A stretch of DNA of 64,000 bases from Glandiceps talaboti (taxonomy: Eukaryota; Hemichordata; Enteropneusta; Spengelidae), in the NCBI RefSeq assembly GCF_964340395.1, contig NC_135549.1, forward strand, positions 24,430,342-24,494,341. The letters run 5' to 3'. The notes under the pieces are model-generated. The model made no database searches and was not told the DNA's origin. It was given only the letters and a program-made list of their open reading frames with translations. Made by a program: the position numbers and the translations under genes. Below are positions 1 through 10,264 of this stretch, piece by piece. Every line of letters starts with the position of its first letter. The first letter of the stretch is position 1.

Positions 1-255
1 AGTCCACTAACGCACAACATCAGTGGTACTGCCAAGGCGTGTGCACAGACCATCATAGCTGTTTGTTATTACTCGGAGGTTAAGACTGTTCTCTGGTGGT
101 TGAGTAACATGATGGTGTTGTTTGGATCAGGGGCATACACTAATGTCAAGAGTATGGAGATGAAACAAGCCCATGAGGCTAACTTGAAAGCTATGAAGGC
201 AGAGGATGAAGAACTGCTTGTCAATGGTAAAGATGATAGTGAGGAGGAAGTGTAA
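1..255 (+). CDS. SLC35C1: GDP-fucose transporter SLC35C1, C-terminal exon (partial)
   Basis: The frame from base 1 is open for 84 codons and ends in TAA at 253-255. It reads [17 protein letters not shown], then [16 protein letters not shown] and [11 protein letters not shown]. This matches the last two membrane segments and tail of animal SLC35C1, where [17 protein letters not shown] and LWWxSNMMV are near invariant. The protein is a nucleotide-sugar antiporter of the Golgi membrane. It imports GDP-fucose for fucosylation of glycans and of Notch-type proteins. The last 35 residues are a hydrophilic, acidic cytosolic tail (EDEELL, DDSEEEV), a region that varies within the family. Only the 3' end is in the window, so the upstream exon boundary cannot be placed. 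Identification is strong. Confidence 0.93.
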   Translation, partial: SPLTHNISGTAKACAQTIIAVCYYSEVKTVLWWLSNMMVLFGSGAYTNVKSMEMKQAHEANLKAMKAEDEELLVNGKDDSEEEV

Positions 256-2521
256 ATTGTAAAAAAATGCAGGCAAACAAACACAACATCACACTCTGAC
301 AGGATCACAGTAGACAGGCTTATAAAATAGAAACAAAACTAAAACTATTCTTGTGACGTGTTGATATTAATTTATCAATGGATGTAGGTACATTCATAGT
401 AGAATGGTTCAAACTATGGGAAGACACATAGTGTTTTTGGTGTGTAGACTTATAGTGTACATTGTACATCTGTGTGGACTTCAAGTGTTACACTACACTG
501 TTTTTGCTAAGGTTGGAAAACCCTGTTAACAGAAAGGGGGAAAGAGATAAAAGTTGCATGCTAAGGTTGGGGAATCCTGTTAACAGAAAGGGGATCGAAA
601 GGGGTAAATTTCACCTAGTTTCTCATACAAACTACCGTAGTTTTGTTAGGGAACCACAGTAAAATAACTGGGGAACCCTCATTCCACCTGCTTCCCACCC
701 ATAACAAACATGTCCACTGTACACTATATGTATATTGATTATACAAGGTGCTTATATCCCCATCACCAAAAAGTTGGCTATCATCCACACAAACTCCTAC
801 ATGCTGCAACAATAGTTTTGGATTGTGTCAGTCTTTAAGCCTTAGTCAAATAAAACAAAGGATGTTGCAGTCTGAACTATACGGTTCATATACATATGTG
901 AAGTCCTTGAAATATGAATCAAGGAAATTCAAAAACACTCAAGGACCTGTAAAGTCTACGGAAACATTGAACTTGCATTAAACTCCAGGGATACTTAAAT
1001 TTAAAAAGTGATCACTGGGAATACATGTATGTTTAAAAATTCCTTTCTCTGGAGAAGTAAACATCCATGACAGTATTGAAGTCAAAGTTCAGTCTGTTAG
1101 ATGTAAAATACTTTAGCATGCCCCTCATTTAGTTTCATTGACTTTGCAAATTTCTGGAAAAATGGCCTTTTTCCTGGATATTTATTTTGATTCAAGTGAC
1201 TCAAATGAAAGTGTACATACCCTGTAATTATAAACTTACAAAGTTGAAACACTCTCTACCATGTGTGCAAGTCATTATCTACTACTATGGAAATCCAGCT
1301 ATCAGCAACTAAGATAGACACACACTCAAACTATTGTTGTAACATTCAACATTTCTGGTATTAACTGTCACTGGATGTTGATGGGATTATGCTCACAATA
1401 GGGTGGTGTCTCTGATACCTAGTTTTCTCCTCAAGTGACTACACATTCAATTTCAACTTCAGTGTTAACAATATTTTGATTACATGGTTAATTATATCCA
1501 CTGTCAACCAAGCCACATGCCAGCACCTGCTTCTGTATAATTTATCACACTCTACAACAGTAGTTTTGGTTTGTGTCTATACTTATCTATCCCAGTCTAT
1601 AGTTGTCTATAAAAAGTCTATTACTGAAGTAAATAGAGGAAACTATGACATTATTCATTTAATAGAAGAGTACAGGGTCAGGTTTAAAAATATGGAGTTT
1701 TTGTTTTTGTTTTTTTTAGACCTTATAACTTAATAACCAGTTTCTTTTCTGGTGCATCACAAACATGATAAACACAAAAACAAGACATAAACAATTGTTT
1801 AAGAAACACCTTTTTAGCTTTGCAAGGAGTAGAATATATTTTGTTCAGTTTTGAGTTTTCTAACACTATTCACCTTTTGACAGATACCAATTTAAAGTTT
1901 TCTTTTTTAGCTCGATAATAATTTTATTTATGTTTATACCGGTGACTTATGAATGGTAATAGGTGATTTTATTACTACAGGTAGGGATGTGCAGTGTACA
2001 TGTATATTTCTTTAAATTTGGGAACATATCAAGGAGTTCAAAGTTATCGGATTTTTCTTTAAGTGGAGTTCGAATGCCTTGATTGTGAACAATCATCTTG
2101 ATGACGAAAGTGGTACTTATTTACTCTTCATTTGGCTGGGAAAAAAAACATGTCGTGACCAAAAGTACAAAAATTACAGAGTTTACCACGTATATTTATG
2201 AAACTTTAAATTTGTTGTTTCGGATAAACATATGTAATAATAAGAGAATCCCATTCAATGTTAGTTACAGAGTGGGTAGTTGCACTCGTGCTTGTAGCAT
2301 TTTGTGTTTTCACTCGCTATGCTCATGAAAGTACTGCCACACAGAGAATACTGCAAGCACTCGTGCAAATACCCTTGAGTATGTCTCATTTGCACTCGCA
2401 CGTCATGGGGTTCTGTCATATTTATGCATACCTGTATGCAAATTAGCATACAATTTTAAGTACATGAATGAAAATCTTGCAAATACAAGATATTATTTTG
2501 ATGCGACAGTTGCTGTTTTGG
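256..2521. other. Intergenic and probable SLC35C1 3' UTR; one diverged repeat copy
   Basis: No convincing coding exon is visible. Short open frames here lack coding character. About 1270-1620 is a diverged copy of the left end of the acyltransferase duplication unit (compare 6066-6400 and 15499-15830): both share ACTACTATGGAAATC, then GGTGTCTCTGATA and ACACATTCAA in the same order. The rest shows nothing I can name. Confidence 0.55.
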
Positions 2522-2631
2522 TAGACTGTAACTTGTAAGAAACGTTGTGCCACTCCGGCCTCACTGGCCTCCTCTCTCCTTGGGTTGACCGACGTGTGAG
2601 GGCGCCCCGTCACAGCGTACCTTGCAGACTA
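2522..2631. mobile_element. MITE family A, copy 1 (diverged)
   Basis: Palindromic short element with ends TAGACTGTAA and TTGCAGACTA and a core containing GCCTCACTGGCCTCCTCTC and CGTGTGAGGGC. It belongs with copies at 5423, 7324, 16789, 37059 and 55840. No matching target duplication is visible at this copy, and the left end has a small insertion. Confidence 0.75.
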
Positions 2632-2876
2632 CTGAGTCTTGAGTGGCAGTATGGACAGACAGTATGTATACTAATGCTCGTGGTGTTTTCTGCTGCCCTT
2701 TTACTTGCTATGCTTGTGCAAGCATAGACTGTGACAGTGGTTTGCCCTCCACTGTCTATGGTAAAAGGATGACCACAGATAACAGCACACAAGCATGTGT
2801 ACAAATATGCAGATTACACAATACTTGCACTCATGCATTACAGGGTTCTGTCATATTACCGTCAACTTTGTAGACA

Positions 2877-3212
2877 TTAAAGTGGTCATATGGATGACAA
2901 ATGGGTATTTATTTTGGATTTTTAATTCATAAAATAACTCTACTATATGTTTTACACTTGGAAAAACAATGTGAAACAACATATTGAATCCTTGTTTGTA
3001 ATTCAGTAAATTACAAAAACATTTTTAAAAATGTGTAAAATACTTGTTATTGTATGTACAGTAACATACTTTTTTTTTACAGTTATTAGCTTTCATAATT
3101 GATTGAGTTACAACACACACTTGAATGATGCTATTTCACATAGAGTAACAACGTCTTTTAGAATTCAAAATCAAAATAACTACCCCATTTGTCGTCCATA
3201 TAGCCACATTAA
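2877..3212. mobile_element. MITE family B, copy 1 (336 bp, long terminal inverted repeats)
   Basis: The left end, TTAAAGTGG followed by CATATGGATGACAAATGGG, is matched in inverted orientation by the right end (CCCATTTGTCGTCCATATAG, then CCACATTAA). The arms are about 45-50 bp. A second copy with the same ends and a shared interior (GTGTAAAATAYTTGTTATTG) is at 56149-56652. There is no coding capacity. TTAA or TA at the ends could be the target site, but this cannot be resolved here. Confidence 0.75.
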
Positions 3213-4191
3213 CATTACTTGAATGTTCTTTAATAACTGAATACTTAAAGGCCTTGGATTGTGCACTAGCTGTGAAGTATGTGCTTTTACATTTTATTAT
3301 CATCATCATCATCACAGAAACACAAAAACACAGGTCAAGAAAACTAAGGGAAGCTAAAATCAGGGACCACCATGTAAACTATCACAGTGTAGGCTAAAAA
3401 AGTGTCCTCACATTAGTTCGGAATGCATGCTAAAATTCTTTCATGTGAGTTTTGATTTTTTTTGAAGGGTCTAAAGTAAGATTGCATGTCGTTCTTTGTA
3501 GAGTGCAATAATATTATGAAGAGTACACGTTGAAACATAATGTAATATTATAAACAAATTTTTCTTATATCCAATTTAAATTTTTGTTCAATTATTTCTT
3601 TTTTGATATTGGGACAGATTGTCCCAAAGTATACAACAATTATGTTACCATACTACTAAAAATGTAAGTTTTTATTACTATTTTTTTTTTAATTTTTATT
3701 TTCGTGGTTAGAATTAGAAAGAATAAAACCTCACGGATTTTTGATGAATACTTTTGAAGTACAGGAAGTTCAGATATGTTATACTTATTTATCGATTAAA
3801 ACCCAAAGGAACAGAGGTCCTTAGATTTGTTGAAAGACCTTGTCTGAAATATAATTAAAATATATGTATATACAAATATTGATGAAATCGGAAAATTCAT
3901 AATTATTTATCGATTAAAACCTAAAGGAAAAGAGGTCCAGAGATTTGTTGAAAGACTTTGTCTGAAAGATAATTAATAATGTGTGTGTACAAATAATGAT
4001 GAAATATGATCATTTTATTAAATAGTCAATGAAATATGTGATTTCAGTTCATTTCACGGATACATAGGCTGATGTCATGATGAGGCACACAAGCCGAGTT
4101 TACTAGTTTTAGAAGTGAAAATACTTTCATTAACCTTGCTGCAACTATTGTAGTTTAATATTAATGTCCATGCACAACTCTTGTGACAGCT
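3213..4191. other. Intergenic with a 119-bp tandem duplication
   Basis: Two adjacent copies, starting near 3783 and 3902, share TTTATCGATTAAAACC, AGAGGTCC, AGATTTGTTGAAAGAC and TTGTCTGAAA. The remainder is AT-rich sequence in which I see no gene. Confidence 0.5.
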
Positions 4192-4375
4192 AACCAATCA
4201 GAACATGCCTTTTAAACAGCCATTATCCTGCAACCTACTTTAACCAATCAAAACACTCCTTTTGAATTGAACAGCCATTATCCTGCAACATATTTTAACC
4301 AATCAGAACACTCCTTTTAAACAACCATTATCTTGCAACCTACTTTAACCAATCAGAACATTCCTTTTAAACCTT
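4192..4375. repeat. Tandem 50-55 bp repeat carrying four CCAAT boxes
   Basis: AACCAATCA occurs at 4192, 4242, 4297 and 4347. Each copy is followed by GAACAYKCCTTTTAAAC-like sequence, and copies 1-3 then have CCATTATCYTGCAAC. The spacing is 50, 55 and 50 bp. The CCAAT motif is the NF-Y binding core. No gene start is evident just downstream, so regulatory use is only a possibility. Confidence 0.7.
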
Positions 4376-5147
4376 TGCTGTGTTGCATCAGTTGCAGCTT
4401 TACATACACAACTCCTGGACACCACCATCTTTAAATCTTGGCCTTGTAATGAATCACCTTATTGGGCAATAGTATGAATATTTTATTGATTGCTGCCGTG
4501 CATGTGCTATATACAAAATGACCTGTACATCATAGCCAGAATGGTTGATTCAGTGGTTGAAATAACGTATAAAATGAGTTTTCTTATTCATCAACAGGTT
4601 GCATGACGATGTCAATTTATGGCCATGTGAGGTCGTGCTACAGAATACGGCATATTTGATATTATAAACAAATACATAGATTAATAATTAATATTCATGT
4701 ACAATTGAAAAAGAAATTATGTCAAATCCCACATTTCATCATTCATTGTTTACTTAGAAATTATATAAGAATCCTATCAAAATCAAGGGGTTCAACCTAG
4801 ACTCTATAGTCACTTTACTGTTTGGTGATTTTCGACCGAGTTGTCTTGTCTCTCACCTCGTATATACAAGATGAATGACAGTCACAGAACTCTGTGGAAA
4901 TCATTAAACAGATTACTAGCAATGTTCAGATGTGTTAAGCTCCAAATAATTGTGTCCAATATTGCAGTAAATTAAATGTGTCATGTACTGCCCCTATGTC
5001 TTTTGTTGTGTGCAATGTAATTTGAACAACAAAATGAATGTATTTTCCTGTGTACACTTTATGTATTTTCACACCACATAAATTATGAAGTTTCAATTTG
5101 TGGTAATAATCCATGCCATTTCATTGTAAATACCACAGTATATGCAT
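4376..5147. other. Intergenic, nothing recognised
   Basis: AT-rich sequence without coding exons, RNA genes or clear repeats that I can identify. Confidence 0.4.
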
Positions 5148-5199
5148 AGAGAGACATACATACATACATACATACATACATACAGACAGACAGACAGGC

Positions 5200-5230
<31 letters not shown>

Positions 5231-5250
5231 AAGGCAGGCAGGCAGGCAGA
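5148..5250. repeat. Tetranucleotide microsatellite (ATAC)n(AGAC)n(AGGC)n
   Basis: A compound run of ACAT, then ACAG, then GGCA units. The open frames translated across it (repeats of LSVC or TDRQ) are artefacts of the repeat. Confidence 0.9.
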
Positions 5251-5422
5251 TGTACATTTCATCTTGAGTACTTGCCTTCAATATCAATCAATGAATAATA
5301 TGTTAATATTCTTGCCAGAGAAATTAATGTGATTTTTGTAATGGAACACTTTGAAGATTTTTCAACTGCCAAGTACTTTAAGTCCTGAACCATTGACTCT
5401 TCAATTTGACCAAGATTACATC

Positions 5423-5529
5423 TAGTCTGTAAAGTACACCATGATGGGGTCCCCTCATACATCGGTCAATCCCTTTCATGACAGAGCAAGCCAGTGAGGG
5501 CAGTACGACACAACATATCGTAATGTCAA
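5423..5529. mobile_element. MITE family A, copy 2 (inverted, 107 bp)
   Basis: Starts TAGTCTGTAAAGTACACCATG and contains GCCAGTGAGGGCAGTACGAC, which is the reverse complement of the other copies. It is flanked by GATTACATC (5414-5422) and GATTATATC (5530-5538), an 8 of 9 match. This supports a 9-bp target duplication. Confidence 0.8.
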
Positions 5530-6065
5530 GATTATATCCAGAAAATGTCAAATTTCTCCAAGAGCGGGGTAGGTCAGTTTTAAAAGTTGTCCCAACATGG
5601 CGTATCTTGCCGACTAGATGACGTCAAACCCTTGTCAGTCTACAGAAATTACCGTACGTTAATAAGCTTTCATCTTCTAAATGGGAAATTGTCACATCTG
5701 AGCCAATGTCTGTACACTGGCAAGATTGAAAAATAAATAGCAAGTGTCATCAGTAATCGTAGGTCATCTATAAACTCATTGTTTATACCATTTTGAAAGT
5801 TTTGTATTTTCTGATTGTAATACACACATGTACCACACAAGTGATATGAAGACTGGAAACAATACTTTTTATTTTGTATTACAAGTACTAAACACAGGCA
5901 TGTAAGATTGTTCCTTTTGGACATTAATATAATATTTTTTTGAAAGGATTTAACCAACAAAGAAGATATCTACAGATTAAAACCACAAATCAAATAGTTT
6001 TGTACTGATTTGATTTCATCTCAGCTATGTACTGGCACTTTACCTTCACTTGTACACAAGTTTCC
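5530..6065. other. Intergenic; segment shared with 25.25 kb
   Basis: About 5625-5720 (GTCAAACCCTTG, ACAGAAATTACCGTACGTTA, GGGAAATTGTCACATCTGA) matches 25250-25345 in the same orientation. The ancestral duplication unit may therefore once have extended further left than 6066. No gene is visible. Confidence 0.5.
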
Positions 6066-7323
6066 CTTGTAGATACTACTATGGAAATCAAGCTATAGGC
6101 AAATGAAGATAGATGCTAACTCCAAACTGTTGTTACAACATGTAATTATTACACTCACAGTAGGCTGGTGTCTCTGATAGCAAGTTTTCTAAAAAAAAAA
6201 TGGCTGCACATTCAACCTAATTCAGTATTTACACTATCTTAACACTAGTAAGAGGGTGATTATAGGCACATAACTAAATATCGCTAACATTACTAACTTG
6301 TGTAATCTGACACATGCAATAACAATAGTTTTAGTTTGTGTCTATCTTAGTATACAGCAGACCGGGGCCACATTTCATTTGCACTATCCTGATTTTGATT
6401 CAGCTGAATTGTGGTTATTTCCAGAAACGAGATAGTAAGCCAAATGAAACACTCCTGAATTCAGTTGTAGTGTGGTTGTCATGATTTCAGCAATACATCA
6501 CCCCAGATTTCAGATTAGTCTGTTGTATTTTGTCAAGCTGTTGCAGTGAAATAGTAAAATAAATTATGTTGATTGCAGTTATCTTTTACACCTACAGTAC
6601 ATTGATACATGTAGAGCGGTGTAAAAGTATATATACTTGCATAATGAAAAGGGACGAGAGTAACCTTTAATACTAGCTACCATTATTTTATTTATTTTTT
6701 TGACATGTCAGTTTAAACAACCATTCAAGATCTTACTTGATTCTATTTGTACACCAGTGTCCTAGTGTGTGTCTGTGTCTTGAGTATAACACCTATGTGT
6801 ATTAAACTATACCATAGAAACTTGGATAAAATACATATCTCTGCCAATGCCAAGGGCGCCCTCAAGGGTAATGCTAGTTATACCAGTTATAAAGCTATGG
6901 CACTGGGAACATCCAAAATCAAAGGTATTTATGCCATGGCTTCACTAGAATTTTCATCAAAATCCAGTTCTGGATTAGCATCTCTGCCAAAGTAAAAAAT
7001 CGAAAAAAATCCATCCATATTATTTTAGAATTGCTGCAAACAAACCGGGAGGGGTAACCTCCATCTAATCTTGTTGACATAGGTACATTTATTTTAGACC
7101 AAAAAGTTGTAGACCTATCAGCTCCACCAAAGAAATGTTCACATGACCACCACTGCACTGGTGAACTGTTGTAGAAGCAAATGTTAGCTAAGGTCTACAG
7201 TAATCATTATATCACCATTATAACTCAATGCTCTGCCCCCATTGCAACATGAAAGTAGTAACAATTGAAAAATAATGGTATTTTTATAACCTGCTTCTTA
7301 GCACAAATCTACTGAGTAAGTGT

Positions 7324-7421
7324 TAGTAAGATATGTCGTGCCGTTCTGCCCTCACCGGTCTCCTCTCACACGACAGTTGACCGGCGTGTGAGGGCACCCT
7401 CATGGTATACTTCACAGACTA
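7324..7421. mobile_element. MITE family A, copy 3 (98 bp, in unit 1)
   Basis: Starts TAGTAAG (an ACTG deletion of the usual TAGACTGTAAG end) and ends CACAGACTA. It is flanked on both sides by the perfect 9-mer AGTAAGTGT (7315-7323 and 7422-7430). The core carries CCCTCACCGGTCTCCTCTCA and CGTGTGAGGGCACCC. Confidence 0.88.
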
Positions 7422-8389
7422 AGTAAGTGTTGGAATGGAAGTATTTTCCTACCAATTATAGTGTTACATTTTTGTGGTTTTATAACCATTGGTGTACTAG
7501 CCATATTTATATACTAATATTTAGTTTTAGAATTCATATAATAAAATACAAATATTTGTCAATAACTACAATATTTATTATTACTTTAAAAACTGTTCTA
7601 TGGTGTATATATAAAAATATATTGAGAAAACATGGGAAGTGTTGATTGTTGGTTTCTTTTGATTTACACACGTAAAAGGGAAAATTTGTTACTATCTTTT
7701 GGTTATATATGGAGAATTACTTCAGAGTTCAAATTTAATAAACTTTATTATTATGAACAATGAAATTTGAAAAAAATTATTTTTCAGTGTTTGGCTGTGT
7801 GTGTGTGTGTATGAAATTGATCAACAAAGTAACAGCAAAGGTTTAAAAGACTTCATTTTCAAGACATATTCTATATTAATTCAAGAGTCCTGGATAAAGG
7901 AGGGTGACTTCATCCTCTACAGACACAACAGATTCTTTAAAAAAAATTGTACAGCTGTAAACAAAGACTATCTAGAAAATCAGACATTTGAACAAGAAAA
8001 TTGGTAGCCTGTTTGGAGGTACAACCAGCTAACAAATGTATCTATCTCAACAGTACAGTAAACAGGTTAGAAAAATGGATGGACCATACTACTTTTAATA
8101 TAGGGTAGAGTGCCCTCTAGTGACAACCGTTTTGGCGTATTTTTCAATTTCTATAACTTTTTAATGAATTCACGACAGACGGATAATAGATATAGAAGTA
8201 TATCTATACATGGAAAATGTCAAACTTTTGAAATAATTTGAATATGATGGTCAATATCATATATTGTCTTCTCAGAAAGCTTACCTTTCACAACATCGGT
8301 GTAGTAAATTGAATGACGAACCTGCTAACACAACTTCTGAAGTTATTGTGTATATTTCATTTTACTTTGAGGATAAAGATCAAGGTCTC

Positions 8390-8682
8390 TAACAGTGTCA
8401 GTGTAATTTGCTATTTGACCTTGATGAAGGTCAAGGTCAGAGTTTATCCTTTGACAAAGAAGATGCATACACTTGAATGGGTGTCTAGGTGCTAAACTTG
8501 CATAATTATAGATTGATTTGCTATTTGACCTTGAAGATGGAGGTCAAAGTATAAGAAGAAATCTTAAAAATTATAATATTGGTGTGGACACTTGAATAGA
8601 GTCTCTATGTTTTCGACTTCTTGAGTTATGATTGAAAGGCAAACTTTGGCTATTTGACATTTAAGATGGAAGTCAAGGTCAA
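8390..8682. promoter_or_regulatory. Cluster of TCAAGGTCA nuclear-receptor-type sites, unit 1
   Basis: The extended half-site TCAAGGTCA (either strand) occurs perfectly at 8416-8424, 8431-8439, 8526-8534 and 8674-8682. A one-mismatch copy is at 8390-8398. This is the known monomer site of ERR and NR5A (SF-1) nuclear receptors. The sites sit in a degenerate tandem repeat of about 120 bp just 3' of the acyltransferase stop codon. Binding is inferred only from the motif. Confidence 0.45.
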
Positions 8683-8716
8683 AGATTAGAATCATGTTTG
8701 CACATTATCAACTAGC

Positions 8717-10264
8717 CTAGTTTGCACACATTTCTCGCAATATCTCTGTAATCGTATCTCCATACTCTTGTGCTTGAAGCAGAGATGTCACATGGCTATA
8801 GTAACCCAAACTCCACAACAGTCGCCCATGAATTGTACAAACGCAATTTAAGAAAATGGGTCCAAATGTTGACATTCCACAGAGGCGATATACCTCCGTT
8901 ACCTCACACAACCGAGGAGTGGATTTCGTGAAGAAAGACAGGTTTCCTAGATTCGATATGTAAAACAAACGTGCATTCCGATTCCCATGTTCATTATCTT
9001 CAATGATTGGTTGTATTAGATCACGTGCAGAGTATCCACAACTTTGCGCAAACATGTTAAACATTGATATGTCGGACCTCTCGAGAGCTCTCTGTGAAAT
9101 TTTCAAATGGCTTTCTCTGGTAAAGTTGGCTGCTTGTTTCCAGAAATGATCATATACGTTCATATCAGCTGACATTTTCATTATAATATCGATAAGAACC
9201 GCATACATTCCATAACTTTGTGCAGGATCAATCGGTGGATTGCAACATTTCCTCGTATTCACTGCAAAGCGGGCTATAACTTCTTGCTTCGACCTTAAGT
9301 CACCTCCTTGCATTATCATCGATATTGCCATTGCAGAGGCAGTCATCAGCGTACCATTTACAGTTGCATTGTGTCTGCGACTGGCTTCAATGATTTGGGT
9401 AGTCTGCTCTCTGGAAAATGCAAGTGGGATAACTCGACTTTCCTTCTTTGCGTTAGGGTTTCGGGTGATTTCAGCGCCAAATCTTGCAATGTATGCATTG
9501 CTTGGACGAGACCATCTTTGGAGCAGAAGAACTAATCCAAATCTAATTCTGTCCCACCATGTCAATTTTTTTATGCCAAGAGCATCAAATGAATGAGGAT
9601 ATAATGGTAAACTCGCTGGAAGTTCATCTGTGCCATCAGCCACCAATGACATATTAGTAACAAGTTCATCAACAAAATACATCATGGACATGCCATCAAT
9701 GATGCTGTGTGAAATATTAATAAATATTAATGTCTTGTAGCATTTATCACTGTTCTGTTGACCATCATTACAGATCATAACCAGAAGTCGCCACAGCGGA
9801 CCGTTTACAGTGTCTAACTTTTCTGAATGGTTTACTTCGGTTGCTAAAACTTCCTGCCAGTCATCTTCATCGATCATTCTCACATCAATTATTTCTTCAT
9901 CCATTGGAATAAAGTAATGCCGCTTCTTACCCATCGAATCTGTGACGTCACCAATACGCATTCGTAGAAGAGGGTGTCTTGCTCTTAGTTGGCGTGCAGC
10001 TTTCACAACCAGATCCTCTGTTACTCGAACCCTGGATTCTACGAAGGCTGCGACACAAAGAGTAGTGAGGTTTAACTCCAACAGTTCATTTGTGTTCCAT
10101 TCGTCAGATGACATTTCTCTTCCCCCATCAACCACACTCCTTCCTTTAGTCTTCTCGTTGGTTTGCCCTTTCAGTTGTTTTCGTACCAGTAGCAGTAGTG
10201 ATAAAATAAATGCTGCACAAGCAATAACGTAAGGATTATACTCCAGTATATATTGGAAAGACAT
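8717..10264 (-). CDS. Membrane-anchored HXXXD acyltransferase, copy 1 (515 aa)
   Basis: Single uninterrupted frame from ATG (10262-10264) to stop. Residues about 12-27 form one hydrophobic segment followed by RKQLK, so it is probably an N-terminal anchor with the enzyme on the cytosolic face. The body resembles the condensation-domain / alcohol O-acetyltransferase / PapA superfamily. It has an early ARHPLLRMRI strand, the catalytic motif H186-SII-D190-G191, and an SNLG motif at 437-440 matching the family's late SN[LV]G latch. In this superfamily the histidine promotes transfer of an acyl group from a thioester to an alcohol or amine. The substrate is unknown. A length of 515 residues fits one complete domain pair plus anchor. 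Copy-specific residues include C15, R80 and YR at 459-460. No intron is visible, unlike the neighbouring genes. Confidence 0.88.
   Translation of the reverse strand: MSFQYILEYNPYVIACAAFILSLLLLVRKQLKGQTNEKTKGRSVVDGGREMSSDEWNTNELLELNLTTLCVAAFVESRVRVTEDLVVKAARQLRARHPLLRMRIGDVTDSMGKKRHYFIPMDEEIIDVRMIDEDDWQEVLATEVNHSEKLDTVNGPLWRLLVMICNDGQQNSDKCYKTLIFINISHSIIDGMSMMYFVDELVTNMSLVADGTDELPASLPLYPHSFDALGIKKLTWWDRIRFGLVLLLQRWSRPSNAYIARFGAEITRNPNAKKESRVIPLAFSREQTTQIIEASRRHNATVNGTLMTASAMAISMIMQGGDLRSKQEVIARFAVNTRKCCNPPIDPAQSYGMYAVLIDIIMKMSADMNVYDHFWKQAANFTRESHLKISQRALERSDISMFNMFAQSCGYSARDLIQPIIEDNEHGNRNARLFYISNLGNLSFFTKSTPRLCEVTEVYRLCGMSTFGPIFLNCVCTIHGRLLWSLGYYSHVTSLLQAQEYGDTITEILREMCAN

Noticed and set aside
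6747-6995. 82-codon frame with a longer duplicate at 16199-16480
   Set aside because: Both lie in the left flank of duplicated units, and similarity is no higher than in surrounding non-coding DNA. The second differs in length because of a stop change. No family resemblance.
9240-9596. 118-codon + strand frame, present opposite copies 1-3
   Set aside because: Antisense shadow of the acyltransferase coding strand. Its conservation is explained by the duplication, and it is shortened opposite copy 4.
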